Of a stretch of 64,000 bases of DNA, positions 19,617-27,722 are shown in pieces (the stretch's first letter is position 1; every line of letters starts with the position of its first letter). Source of the stretch: an uncultured Microbulbifer sp. (GTDB taxonomy: Bacteria; Pseudomonadota; Gammaproteobacteria; Pseudomonadales; Cellvibrionaceae); NCBI RefSeq assembly GCF_947489355.1, contig NZ_CANLDD010000001.1, forward strand, positions 248,001 to 312,000, read 5' to 3'. The translations under genes were made by a program, and so were the position numbers. The notes beneath the pieces were generated by a model, which did no database searches, was not told the DNA's origin, and saw only the letters and a program-made list of their open reading frames with translations.

Positions 19617-19755
19617 CTAGAACGGTGGTGCCGCCTCGTCGATGGCTTCGATCAGGTGCCGGCATTCCTGTTGCAGCAGCTTCACGTAATACTGCCATTC
19701 GGTATCAAGCCGCTCCCAGGCTTCGATAACGCTCCAGCCTTGCGGTAGATATCCG
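19617..19755 (-). pseudogene. 3' fragment of an unknown gene
   Basis: A minus-strand frame ending at TAG 19617 reads LPQGWSVIEAWERLDTEWQ, then QYYVKLLQQECRHLIEAID and EAAPPF. This looks like a real helical C-terminus. The frame is closed by a stop just upstream and has no start, and it is butted against the pyruvate kinase fragment in a different frame. I do not recognise the family. It is probably the remaining tail of a deleted gene. Confidence 0.5.
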
Positions 19756-19807
19756 CCCTATCGGTGGCAGGCCCGAGCGTGGCGACAATTTTTGTGCGTC
19801 TGTTCAT
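19745..19807 (-). pseudogene. pyk: 5' fragment of a pyruvate kinase gene
   Basis: From ATG 19807 the reverse strand reads MNRRTKIVATLGPATDRADI, then Y. This is the near-invariant N-terminus of bacterial pyruvate kinase (RRTKIVATLGPAS). After about 21 codons the similarity stops and the frame runs into the unrelated fragment. Only the first beta strand of the enzyme remains, so it cannot work. It marks a deletion or recombination junction near 19745. An intact pyk copy elsewhere is expected. Confidence 0.7.
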
Positions 19808-19944
19808 GCCAAACCGTCTTCATTGGGCAATTTTCCCCGTCACAGGGGAAGCATAGCTTGTCACCCTTATCGACTCGTCATAGTGCGCAACAACTAAGCT
19901 AAGAAAAGCGGGGGCAGGGTCAGCGATAAAGGAGTCAATCGCCG

Positions 19945-20418
19945 ATGCGCAGGTTGGTGCAACTGTGGCTGCTGGGAATCCTACTGCCTATTGGCGGATG
20001 CTTGACAAGTGGTGTGGAAGAAGCCAGGGTCGTCCAGTCGACAGGTAATATGGACGCAGTATGCGGTAAGAAGTGGCAGCTTGTGCGCCTCCGGATCAAC
20101 GGCACTGCCATTGCGGTACAAGGACCTGCAAATTTCACTTTCGTGTGTAACCGCGACGGCAACGTGGTGGGCCGCAGTGGCATCAATACCTATCGTGGCG
20201 TATTACAGGTCACCGACAATGGCCAGCTCCTGTGGGATACCTCCAGCTTCGCATCCACCAAGATGAGCGGTCCGGAAGTGTTGCTACAACAGGAGAACAC
20301 CTACTTACGCGCACTCGCCGGCACGCGCCAGGCATTCACAAAATCCCGGGGCAAGCGCTTGATTCTGCGCGACGTATCGGGTGAAACCTACATAGAATAT
20401 GTCAATGTCGGACCTTGA
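19945..20418 (+). CDS. META/HslJ-like lipoprotein
   Basis: 157 residues. A signal peptide ends in the lipobox LPIGGC, giving lipidated Cys19. The mature part has the order of a META domain: KKWQLVRLRINGT (substitute for the usual W.L), FTFVCNRDGNVVGRSGINTY (in place of the GCN.Y motif), then YLRALAGTRQAF and a final LILRDVSGETYIEY strand. GGAG lies 11 bases before the ATG. Function unknown; HslJ-type META proteins are outer-membrane or periplasmic lipoproteins tied to stress or novobiocin resistance. Tandem paralogue of the next gene. Confidence 0.75.
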   Translation: MRRLVQLWLLGILLPIGGCLTSGVEEARVVQSTGNMDAVCGKKWQLVRLRINGTAIAVQGPANFTFVCNRDGNVVGRSGINTYRGVLQVTDNGQLLWDTSSFASTKMSGPEVLLQQENTYLRALAGTRQAFTKSRGKRLILRDVSGETYIEYVNVGP

Positions 20419-20454
20419 ACACCCGCACAGACGGCTGGTAGTTTTCGAGGTTAA

Positions 20455-20976
20455 ATGCCATTAAAAAATAAGAGCGCCCCTATGCTGCAATCCCCAAAGC
20501 GCCTCCAACTTATCCTCACAATAGTGCTCCCCCTTTTATTTTCGGGGTGTATGACCTCTGACAATCCCAGACAGGCCCTCGGGCAATCCGCCTGGTCCGC
20601 ATGCGATCACGAGTGGATTCTGTCAAATATGATGGATGGCGAGCACACCTATCAGTACCGGCTTCTATGGAGAAAGTTTTGGCGGGACCGCCCCTTCTTT
20701 ACCTGTGACCGCTTTGGGTATGTGCGTGGCAGTGGCGGTATCAATCCCTATCTGGGCCGGTTCTCTCTTGCAGGCCATGGCGAACTGTCCTGGCCGCGCC
20801 CCCCGGACATCTCGCGCATAGGCAGAGTCTATCCCAGTGACGCGCTGGAAGCCGATTATTTGCGGGCACTGCGAAAAACCCGTTTTCTCGAAGTGGTGGG
20901 CGACCATTTGATCCTGCGCAACGGCGACAAGACCACGCTGCTCGAATTCGAGCGCGTCGAGGACATTATGCGTTAG
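20455..20976 (+). CDS. META/HslJ-like lipoprotein, second copy
   Basis: 173 residues. The lipobox LLFSGC follows a hydrophobic segment LILTIVLPLLF. The same domain order as its neighbour is visible: DHEWIL, FFTCDRFGYVRGSGGINPYL, then DYLRALRKTRFLEV and HLILRNGDKTTLLEFERV. Identity between the two copies is low but the motif spacing is shared, so this is an old tandem duplication. GAGG precedes ATG 20455; an alternative start at 20482 would shorten the signal peptide. The gap between the two copies is 36 bases, so they form one operon. Confidence 0.75.
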   Translation: MPLKNKSAPMLQSPKRLQLILTIVLPLLFSGCMTSDNPRQALGQSAWSACDHEWILSNMMDGEHTYQYRLLWRKFWRDRPFFTCDRFGYVRGSGGINPYLGRFSLAGHGELSWPRPPDISRIGRVYPSDALEADYLRALRKTRFLEVVGDHLILRNGDKTTLLEFERVEDIMR

Positions 20977-21010
20977 GTTACCCTATCGGCCTTGTGCGCG
21001 CGCAACGGCC

Positions 21011-21035
21011 AAAAAAAAACGACCCAGAGGGTCGT
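21011..21035 (-). terminator. Rho-independent terminator for the smr operon
   Basis: A 7-base perfect stem ACGACCC/GGGTCGT (21019-21035) with a 3-base loop is preceded on the plus strand by nine A. Read on the minus strand this is a hairpin followed by a T run. It lies about 100 bases downstream of the smr stop and ends the minus-strand unit. Confidence 0.85.
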
Positions 21036-21139
21036 CAATACACAATCAAGAGGTAACAAAAAGAGAAGCAAGCACATAAGGGGAGCCTTGCCTCAGTATC
21101 TTAATCGGCAAAAGTGACAAATAAATGACAAAGAAAACA

Positions 21140-21727
21140 TCAGCAGCGCCGCTGATGTCTTTCTAGATTTTCCTGTCGCTTGCGCCTACTTTTGCGCAGC
21201 AATAGGTAGCTAGCCCCCATACCACCGTGCTGCTTTTGGGCACTGTGAAAAGCCAAGACTTCTTCCAACTGAGGCAACCAGTGATTAATACAGCTCTTCA
21301 GCAGGCCCGGTTGCCTGCGGCCCTCACCTTTGCCGTGGGTAATCAGAGCGCAACGCACATCTGCCTCGATACAGTCCCGCACGAATTCCACTACGGCAGT
21401 ACGCGCCATCTCCACGGAGTGGCGGTGAAGGTCGAGGCGTGCATCCACCATGTATTTGCCCAGGCGTAAATTGCGAAACACCCCGTTTTGCACCCCATCT
21501 CGCTTGAATGTCAGTGGATCCCAGGGGGCCACCGGTTCGAGATACTCGCCGGAGAGGGGATTCATTTCGCACCCGGTCTGGCGGGTGGCGGCAGCGCGGC
21601 GTTCCCGCGACACCAATTCCGTGGGCATGTTTTCCCTGCGCAGGACAACGCGGCACTCCTGCACCAGAGGCTGGACACCCCCAAGCTCACCGAGGGCGTC
21701 TTTAAACAGTTTGCTGTCGCTGCTCAC
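21140..21727 (-). CDS. Smr domain protein (SmrA-like)
   Basis: 195 residues. The C-terminal Smr domain shows DARLDLHRHSVEMARTAV (the LDLH motif) and CALITHGKGEG (the TH.KG.G motif), the signatures of the MutS2-tail type nuclease fold. The N-terminal half has the extension typical of proteobacterial YdaL/SmrA proteins. It may act as a DNA- or RNA-nicking or ribosome-linked endonuclease; the cellular role is not known. It lies 19 bases downstream of the SDR gene. Confidence 0.88.
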   Translation of the reverse strand: MSSDSKLFKDALGELGGVQPLVQECRVVLRRENMPTELVSRERRAAATRQTGCEMNPLSGEYLEPVAPWDPLTFKRDGVQNGVFRNLRLGKYMVDARLDLHRHSVEMARTAVVEFVRDCIEADVRCALITHGKGEGRRQPGLLKSCINHWLPQLEEVLAFHSAQKQHGGMGASYLLLRKSRRKRQENLERHQRRC

Positions 21728-21746
21728 ACAATACCTCCCACCAGCC

Positions 21747-22610
21747 TCAATCGAGAAACAAATCCCTGGTCAAACTGTCCGCGTTGGCCGGATTGTGGGC
21801 ATAGTCAACGAAATCCCTGACACCGCGCTCTGCCAGTAGCTCTTCATCAATCAGTTGACGCCCTGTGAGTGCGGCGTCTTTTGTGGCCAGTACTTCGTAG
21901 GCAGCATCCGCCATAATCGCGGGGTTGCGGCTCTGCTCAAACATCTCGCGGTTGCCCACAGCAAATTCAATAGCTGCGGTGGCCACCAGGGTGCGCGGCC
22001 ACAGGGTGGTCACACTCACACCGATCTCGCGCAGCTCCTCCGCCAAGCCCAGGCTAAGAATCGTCATGCCAAACTTTGACAGGGCGTAGGGGGCAAAGGG
22101 GCCCAGCCATTTGGGTTGAAGATTCAGTGGCGGGCACAGGCTGAGGATATGGGCGCTGTCCGATTTTTTTAAATAGGGTAGCGCCAGGTGTGCCGTCAGG
22201 TACACCGCGCGGCTGTTGATGCTCTGCATCAGGTCATAACGTTTGGGGGGAGTGGACGCCACATTGGTCAAGCTGATGGCGCCGGCGTTGTTGACCACCG
22301 CGTCGATACCGCCAAACTTGTCCGCGGCCTCTACCATCGCTTCCTCTACCCGCTGCACATCGCGTACATCCACTTGCAGGGCAAGGGCCTTACCCCCGGC
22401 GTTCTCCACTTCCTGAGCCACCGAGTAGATGGTACCCGGCAGCTTGGGATGGGGCTGTGCGGATTTGGCGGCAATCACGATATTAGCGCCGTCAGCAGCA
22501 CACTTGAGCGCTATAGCGCGCCCTATGCCGCGGCTGGCACCAGTGATAAAAATGGTCTTGTTCCTCAGGGTCCCTGTGTTCTCGGTCAGGGTAATAAACT
22601 CTTCACTCAC
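21747..22610 (-). CDS. Short-chain dehydrogenase/reductase (HSDL2-like)
   Basis: 287 residues. Rossmann motif TGASRGIGRAIA near residue 24, NNAG in VVNNAGAISL, and the active-site YALSK. The run PPKRYDLMQSINSRAVYLT and the 'PGTIYSVAQEVENAGGKALA' insert resemble the dehydrogenase part of hydroxysteroid dehydrogenase-like protein 2; there is no SCP2 tail. Substrate unknown, likely lipid. The usual catalytic serine before YxxxK is unclear: LSLCPPLN stands where a serine motif is expected. Overlaps the thioesterase gene by 8 bases. Confidence 0.88.
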   Translation of the reverse strand: MSEEFITLTENTGTLRNKTIFITGASRGIGRAIALKCAADGANIVIAAKSAQPHPKLPGTIYSVAQEVENAGGKALALQVDVRDVQRVEEAMVEAADKFGGIDAVVNNAGAISLTNVASTPPKRYDLMQSINSRAVYLTAHLALPYLKKSDSAHILSLCPPLNLQPKWLGPFAPYALSKFGMTILSLGLAEELREIGVSVTTLWPRTLVATAAIEFAVGNREMFEQSRNPAIMADAAYEVLATKDAALTGRQLIDEELLAERGVRDFVDYAHNPANADSLTRDLFLD

Positions 22611-23073
22611 TTTTCTCAGCCTCCCGGGCAGTCACTACGGAACCGTAGATTTTCTTGAAGATCGCCGGCATGCGCTTCGGCCTGCCACTGGACAGCGCAA
22701 TGCACACCATCCGCCACCGGGCCCGCAATACCTCTGCCCCATCGGCGGCGCGAAAGACCTGAAAGCGACGGATCACCCTCAGACCCCCGTCTACATCGGT
22801 TAACCAAGTGCCAAATATCAGTGCATCCCCCTCTCTCGCCGCCAGTATATAATCATACTCACTATGACGGATGGCCATTCCGCGGTCGAGTTCCTGGTAA
22901 TTCGTGACATCCAGCCCCAGTGCTGCGCTGTGGGCCCAGGCGGTGGCCTCACACCAGTGCACACACTCAGCGTTGTTGGCATGGCGCAGACCATCCACAT
23001 GGTGTGCGCCCACAAGCACTTTTCGGACAAAGGGGTTCGGTAAATCCCATTGCACAGGCAACTCCCGACTCAT
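22603..23073 (-). CDS. Acyl-CoA thioesterase, 4HBT family
   Basis: 156 residues with a hot-dog fold pattern: GAHHVDGLRHANNAECVHWCE (in place of D.D..GHVNN), then YDYILAAREGDALIFGTWL and GLRVIRRFQVFRA. It should hydrolyse acyl-CoA thioesters. Overlap with the SDR gene suggests one lipid-related operon. ATG 23073 is preferred over a TTG three codons upstream. Confidence 0.85.
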   Translation of the reverse strand: MSRELPVQWDLPNPFVRKVLVGAHHVDGLRHANNAECVHWCEATAWAHSAALGLDVTNYQELDRGMAIRHSEYDYILAAREGDALIFGTWLTDVDGGLRVIRRFQVFRAADGAEVLRARWRMVCIALSSGRPKRMPAIFKKIYGSVVTAREAEKSE

Positions 23074-23179
23074 TATCAGCAATTATTTACTCTACAAGAC
23101 ACTCACTTGATCGTGAGACTGAGGCAGTGGAGAAAGTATCCCACTGGGCTTTTCCCCTGATTAAAACGAATAACAGATA

Positions 23180-23207
23180 TAAAAAAAGGCCCCTCAGGGC
23201 CTTTTTA
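23180..23207. terminator. Bidirectional terminator after secB
   Basis: AGGCCC-CTCA-GGGCCT stem flanked by an A run on the left and a T run on the right, about 11 pairs in all. It lies 15 bases beyond the secB stop and separates secB from the thioesterase operon. Confidence 0.9.
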
Positions 23208-23222
23208 TCATGCCATCAGCAG

Positions 23223-23720
23223 TTAAGCATCCGCTTGTGCCTGGGTACCCTCAGCCTGCTTTTGCGCCTGGTTCAAAGCTGTTGCGAACAGCGCATCGAA
23301 GTTGACCGGCGGCAGCATCAGAGCCGGGAAAGAGCCTTTAACGACGGTGTTGTCGATCACTTCACGGGCGTAGGGGAACAGAATTTGCGGACAAGCAGTA
23401 TTCAGCGCCTGAGCCAGTTGCTGGCCTTCCAGTCCTTTGATACCAAACAGGCCAGCCTGCTTCACCTCCACCAGAAAGGCAGTCTCCTCCTCCAGTTTGA
23501 CGGTAATAGTGAGGGTCAGCGCCACTTCGTACAGGTCTTCATCAATCTTGACGGTCTTGGTGTTCAGTTCCTGGTTAACCTGTGGCTTCCATTGCTTTTT
23601 GAACACCTCAACGCCCATTGGGGTCTCGAAGGAGAGGTCTTTCAGGTAGATGCGTTGCATCGCGAATTGCACTTTCGGAGCCTCTGCATTTGCCGCCGCG
23701 CCATTTAGTTCTTCAGCCAT
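23223..23720 (-). CDS. secB: Protein-export chaperone SecB
   Basis: 165 residues, near the usual 155-165. Family stretches are [53 protein letters not shown] and [20 protein letters not shown] followed by [15 protein letters not shown]. The tetrameric cytoplasmic chaperone holds precursors unfolded and hands them to SecA. The neighbouring grxC is a very common partner. Confidence 0.97.
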   Translation of the reverse strand: MAEELNGAAANAEAPKVQFAMQRIYLKDLSFETPMGVEVFKKQWKPQVNQELNTKTVKIDEDLYEVALTLTITVKLEEETAFLVEVKQAGLFGIKGLEGQQLAQALNTACPQILFPYAREVIDNTVVKGSFPALMLPPVNFDALFATALNQAQKQAEGTQAQADA

Positions 23721-23880
23721 GTTACCGCCTGTTCTTTATATAAAAATTATTGATGCCTTCCATGAGAAAGACTCCGTGTAAGTAAGCCTCCAGATGGGGC
23801 CTGCAAATACCGTTTCAAGCCCCGGAATGGATAATAAGCAAACACTGGCGGGTGCAAGTGGCGGGCGGCGCCAGCCTTTG

Positions 23881-24141
23881 TCAACTGGCGGCTTTAAGCA
23901 GGTCGTCGAGCTTGCGTCCGCGTTCAAGGGCCATCAGATCATCGCAACCACCCACGTGGCAATCACCGATCCAGATCTGCGGCACCGAGCGTCGCCCGGC
24001 CATGGCCGCCATCTGTGCACGCAAGTTTGGTTTGTTATCCACAGCAATCTCGCGATAGGTCACACCCTTGCCGCTCAGCAATCGCTTGGCGCGGATGCAA
24101 TAGGGGCAGAAATGGGTTGTATAGATGACTACTTCTTGCAT
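23881..24141 (-). CDS. grxC: Glutaredoxin 3
   Basis: 86 residues. The redox motif CPYC (residues 12-15), the glutathione-binding SVPQIWIGDCHVGGCDD and the terminal helix are all as in GrxC. It reduces disulfides using glutathione. ATG 24141 is the natural start; the preceding GTG also is in frame. Lies between a rhodanese gene and secB, as in many gammaproteobacteria. Confidence 0.96.
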   Translation of the reverse strand: MQEVVIYTTHFCPYCIRAKRLLSGKGVTYREIAVDNKPNLRAQMAAMAGRRSVPQIWIGDCHVGGCDDLMALERGRKLDDLLKAAS

Positions 24142-24180
24142 CACTGAATTCCATCAAATGTCATCAATGCCACGCGCCGA

Positions 24181-24246
24181 CCTAGCCCTAGCCCTAGCCC
24201 TAGCCCTAGCCCTAGCCCTAGCCCTAGCCCTAGCCCTAGCCCTAGT
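24181..24246. repeat. Telomere-like hexamer microsatellite (CCTAGC)10
   Basis: Ten perfect tandem copies of CCTAGC, then a diverged eleventh (CCTAGT). The right end contains the stop codon of the rhodanese gene, and the left end lies 36 bases from the grxC start. Read on the minus strand, each unit carries TAG in the same phase as the rhodanese stop, so copy-number change cannot extend that protein. It only alters the spacer ahead of grxC. Each unit also contains CTAG, a tetramer usually rare in proteobacteria. Confidence 0.97.
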
Positions 24247-24658
24247 CCTGGCCCTTGACCAGGGGCAGGTTTTGGTTGCTCCACTCGCTCATGCCACCCT
24301 GCAGGCGGCGCACCTGGAAGCCCTTTTGTTTCAAAAGACGCCCCGCGGGACCCGCGTGCTGGCCCAGCTTGTCCGTTACAATCACCATCTTGTCCTTCAA
24401 AGGTGCCAATTCGCCGAGGCGATCGGAAAGCTCTCCGTGTGGGATATGCACGGCATCGACGATATGACCGGCGATAAATTCACTGCGATCACGCACATCC
24501 AACACCCGCGCCCCATCACTGTTAATCAGTCTGGTCACTTCGTGCAGTGACACAGGTACGCCAGCCCTGAAGCGCTCGCTTACGGCCAGTGCGTAGAGCA
24601 GTGCCACAAGCAGGCCAACCAGCAGCCATTGTTCACTCAAAAAGACGAAAAAGTCCAC
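24242..24658 (-). CDS. Membrane-anchored rhodanese-like protein (YibN type), no catalytic Cys
   Basis: 138 residues from GTG 24658. An N-terminal helix (QWLLVGLLVALLYALAV) is followed by a rhodanese domain: ARVLDVRDRSEFIAGHIVDA, IPHGELSDRL, and the C-terminal RRLQGGMSEW. At the active-site loop the sequence reads VIVTDKLGQHAGPAG and the whole protein has no cysteine, so it cannot transfer sulfur. It may act as a sulfide or protein-binding scaffold. A longer in-frame start (24778) would add 40 residues of poor quality. Confidence 0.88.
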   Translation of the reverse strand: MDFFVFLSEQWLLVGLLVALLYALAVSERFRAGVPVSLHEVTRLINSDGARVLDVRDRSEFIAGHIVDAVHIPHGELSDRLGELAPLKDKMVIVTDKLGQHAGPAGRLLKQKGFQVRRLQGGMSEWSNQNLPLVKGQD

Positions 24659-24887
24659 TTCGCCCCCAAAATCCTTAAAGGTAGTTATCGAGATGGCGCG
24701 CCAGCGCCAAGGGTGGCGGGAGTATACACTATCCTGGCGAAATTCTAACCAGCTAAACGGTATTACTGGTGCCCTCACATAGACTTTACAAAGTCATACT
24801 TGCGCAAATTGACATAGTGAAAGGCGGTCCGAACGGGTTAAAATCCGCGCCCACAGTGCAAATTTTCAGAACAGGAAACCCGTCGCT

Positions 24888-26435
24888 ATGGCCGTTTCGC
24901 AAGCTCCGCAAAAGCGCCCTCTAGTCCTGCTGATTCTGGACGGCTTCGGCCACAGCGACAATCCCCGGCACAATGCGATTCACGCCGCGCATACGCCGGT
25001 GTGGGACAATCTCTGGGAGAACCGTCCCAAGACACTGATCCAGACCTCGGGCATGGCTGTGGGTCTACCGGATAGGCAAATGGGCAACTCCGAAGTGGGC
25101 CATATGACCCTGGGTGCAGGCCGCGTGGTCTATCAGAGTTACACCCGTATCAACAAGGCCATCAAGGACGGCGAATTCTTTCGCAACAGTGCCTATACCG
25201 GAGCGGTGGACAAGGCCATTGCCAGCGACGGCGCCGTACATATTATGGGCCTGCTCTCAGAGGGCGGCGTGCACAGCCACGAGGACCACATCGTCGCCAT
25301 GGTGACCCTGGCCGCCCAGCGCGGTGCCCGAGCCATTTACGTGCACGCCTTCCTCGATGGCCGCGATACACCGCCGCGCAGTGCCGAATCATCTATTGCG
25401 CGCCTGATGCAGGTCTGTGACACCCTCGGCAATGCGCGCCTGGCCACCTTGGCCGGGCGCTACTATGCCATGGACCGCGACCAGCGCTGGGAACGCACCG
25501 AATCGGTCTACGACATACTGACTCTGGGCACCGCAGAGCACAAGGCCAGTGATGCCCTGGCGGGGCTGAGCGCCGCCTATGCGCGCGGTGAGAACGATGA
25601 GTTTGTCGCCCCCACACGTATTGGCGAACCGACCCCCATCAGCCGTGGCGACGCGTTGATCTTTATGAATTTCCGTCCGGACCGCGCCCGCCAGCTGACC
25701 CGCGCCTTTACCGATAAAGACTTCAACGGCTTCGAGCGCAAAGCCAGACCGGCACTGGCAGACTTTGTGATGACCACCGAATACGCTTCTGACATCCATG
25801 CCAGCTGCGCCTTCCCACCGGAGAAACTGGTGAATTCCCTGGGCGAATACCTTTCCGCCCGGGGTAAAACCCAGCTGCGTATCGCCGAGACGGAAAAATA
25901 CGCCCATGTGACTTTCTTTTTCAGCGGCGGTCGCGAGGAGCCCTACCCCGGCGAGACCCGCGAGTTGATCAAGTCCCCGAATGTGACTACCTACGACCTG
26001 CAGCCGGAAATGAGCGCACCGGAAGTGACCGACAAACTGGTGGCGGCGATCCAGAGTGAAGGGGTTGACGCCATTATCTGTAACTATGCCAATGGCGATA
26101 TGGTGGGCCACACCGGTGTCTTCGAAGCCGCAGTGAAGGCGGTGGAGGCGCTTGACCAATGTATTGGCCGGGTTGTGGATGCGGCTCTGGCCGCCGGTAG
26201 CGAGGTGCTGATCACCGCCGACCACGGCAATGTAGAGGTGATGTTCGACGCCGACTCGGGACAGGTGAGTACCCAGCACTCCACCCTGCCTGTACCGTTT
26301 GTCTATATCGGCGCACGCAAAGTACAACTCTGTGATGGCGGCAGTCTGGCGGATGTAGCGCCAACCATGTTAGCGTTGATGGGTCTGCCACAGCCGGCGG
26401 AAATGACTGGCCGCAGCCTGGTAAAAATGGACTGA
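24888..26435 (+). CDS. gpmI: 2,3-bisphosphoglycerate-independent phosphoglycerate mutase
   Basis: 515 residues, usual size. Metal and catalytic sites: LLILDGFG (first Asp), [14 protein letters not shown] with phospho-Ser68, [32 protein letters not shown] and ITADHGNVE. It interconverts 3- and 2-phosphoglycerate using Mn. The stop overlaps the start of envC by one base (TGATG), so the two are coupled, a common arrangement. Confidence 0.98.
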   Translation: MAVSQAPQKRPLVLLILDGFGHSDNPRHNAIHAAHTPVWDNLWENRPKTLIQTSGMAVGLPDRQMGNSEVGHMTLGAGRVVYQSYTRINKAIKDGEFFRNSAYTGAVDKAIASDGAVHIMGLLSEGGVHSHEDHIVAMVTLAAQRGARAIYVHAFLDGRDTPPRSAESSIARLMQVCDTLGNARLATLAGRYYAMDRDQRWERTESVYDILTLGTAEHKASDALAGLSAAYARGENDEFVAPTRIGEPTPISRGDALIFMNFRPDRARQLTRAFTDKDFNGFERKARPALADFVMTTEYASDIHASCAFPPEKLVNSLGEYLSARGKTQLRIAETEKYAHVTFFFSGGREEPYPGETRELIKSPNVTTYDLQPEMSAPEVTDKLVAAIQSEGVDAIICNYANGDMVGHTGVFEAAVKAVEALDQCIGRVVDAALAAGSEVLITADHGNVEVMFDADSGQVSTQHSTLPVPFVYIGARKVQLCDGGSLADVAPTMLALMGLPQPAEMTGRSLVKMD

Positions 26436-27562
26436 TGAAAACACTCGCCCTCTGTCTGATCGCCCTGCTGTCACTGCCCGCCTGGTGCCAGGCACAGGGG
26501 GATCAGCAGGCACGTCTCGCGGAAATCAAGCAGCGCATCGAATCCCTGCAACAGGAACTCAACCAGGTGCGTGACCAGCGCGACCAGTTGCTCAAGGACC
26601 TGGAAGAAAACGAAAAAAGCATTTCCGGATTCCATCAGCGCATAGACCAAATCAAACGGGAGTTACGCAGCCGCTCGGACAAGCTGCGCGAACTCAAGCG
26701 AGAGCAGCTGCAACTGCAGGAGACCCGACGAAGTATGCAGCGGCGGGTCGAGCAGGAGATCGCCGCCGCTTACCGACTGGGCCGGCAGGAGCAGATCAAG
26801 CTCCTCCTCAACCAACACGACCCACAAAACGTCGCCCGCCAACTTCACTACCACGATTACTTCCTCCAAGAACGCACCCGCATCATCGATACCTATCTGC
26901 AAACCCTCGCCGCCCTCAAGGCGGTAGCCGGTGATATCGAGCGCGCGCGGGCGACCCTGGATGCAAAACGCAAGCAGTTGCAGGAACGCCAGCGCAGGCT
27001 GCGCAGGGCCCAGCAAAACCGCAAACGCACTCTGGACAAACTGGCAGCAAGGATCGCCGATGGCGACGGCGAGCTGACGCAACTACAGGGCGACCGCGCA
27101 CGCCTGCAGAAGTTGATCAACGAGGTGGGCCGCGCCATCGCCTCTCTGATCAGCCCCGGTGAGCAAAAGCCGTTTGCGCGCCAGCGCGGCAGGATGCGCT
27201 GGCCAGTAAAAGGGCATCGCACCAACAATTTTGGCGGGCGCCGCGCCAACGGCATTACCTGGAAAGGGGTCACCATTCGCGCCGCCGAGGGCGAACCTGT
27301 TCGCGCCGTACACCGGGGCCGCGTGGTGTTCTCGGACTATCTGCGCGGCCAGGGCATGCTGGTGATTCTCGATCACGGCAATGGCTATATGAGCCTCTAT
27401 GCTCACAACCAGTCCCTCACCCGCAGCCTTGGGGAGTGGGTCGAAAATGGTGACACTATTGCTCGGGTAGGCAACAGCGGCGGTAACGCCCACAGCGGCC
27501 TCTACTTCGAAATCCGCTATCGCGGCAAAGCGCTGGACCCCACTGGTTGGTGTCGCAGCTGA
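26435..27562 (+). CDS. envC: EnvC-like murein hydrolase activator
   Basis: 375 residues. A signal peptide (LALCLIALLSLPAWCQA) precedes a long coiled coil of about 220 residues rich in Gln/Arg/Glu, and then a LytM/M23 domain (RMRWPVKGHRTNNFGGRR, YMSLYAHNQSLTRSLGEWV, VGNSGGNAHSGLYFEIRYRG). The usual metal-binding HxH near the end is replaced by SGLYFE, as in EnvC, so it is an inactive peptidase that switches on amidases at the division septum. Confidence 0.95.
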   Translation: MKTLALCLIALLSLPAWCQAQGDQQARLAEIKQRIESLQQELNQVRDQRDQLLKDLEENEKSISGFHQRIDQIKRELRSRSDKLRELKREQLQLQETRRSMQRRVEQEIAAAYRLGRQEQIKLLLNQHDPQNVARQLHYHDYFLQERTRIIDTYLQTLAALKAVAGDIERARATLDAKRKQLQERQRRLRRAQQNRKRTLDKLAARIADGDGELTQLQGDRARLQKLINEVGRAIASLISPGEQKPFARQRGRMRWPVKGHRTNNFGGRRANGITWKGVTIRAAEGEPVRAVHRGRVVFSDYLRGQGMLVILDHGNGYMSLYAHNQSLTRSLGEWVENGDTIARVGNSGGNAHSGLYFEIRYRGKALDPTGWCRS

Positions 27563-27722
27563 CCCGCGGCCACTGCGCTCAAGGCTCCCTGTAAGGCAGT
27601 TGGACGCATCGCGACTAATCCCCTGGCACAGTAGAATTTGGCGCCCACTTGGAATACCCGCCAACGTCTGCAGTCTACACTTTCGCAAAGCGGCGAAGAA
27701 ACAAGGCAGAGGTCACAACAAT

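Larger units (their letters stand above)
18628..19944. other. Long region of gene fragments
   Basis: 1317 bases with no intact gene I can name. The first half (to about 19100) is clearly AT-richer than the host genes around it. Reading leftwards it holds a pyruvate kinase 5' fragment, the 3' end of an unrelated ORF, a structured hairpin, a glycine-zipper ORF broken by a stop, and a hydrophobic ORF. All face the minus strand. This looks like relics of inserted or rearranged DNA. Confidence 0.7.

Noticed and set aside
19399-19698. 99-residue minus-strand ORF containing FSRLSAPRRWRACAAKQ
   Set aside because: It is a translation of the compound hairpin; the frame is not supported by a ribosome site, and the repeat structure explains the sequence. 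Such ORFs are often mis-annotated as hypothetical proteins.
24125-24550. Plus-strand ORF with an Ala-Leu repeat
   Set aside because: It is the hexamer repeat read through, antisense to the rhodanese gene; no ribosome site and no family.
25389-26327. 312-codon minus-strand ORF inside gpmI
   Set aside because: Shadow of gpmI, with no domain of its own.
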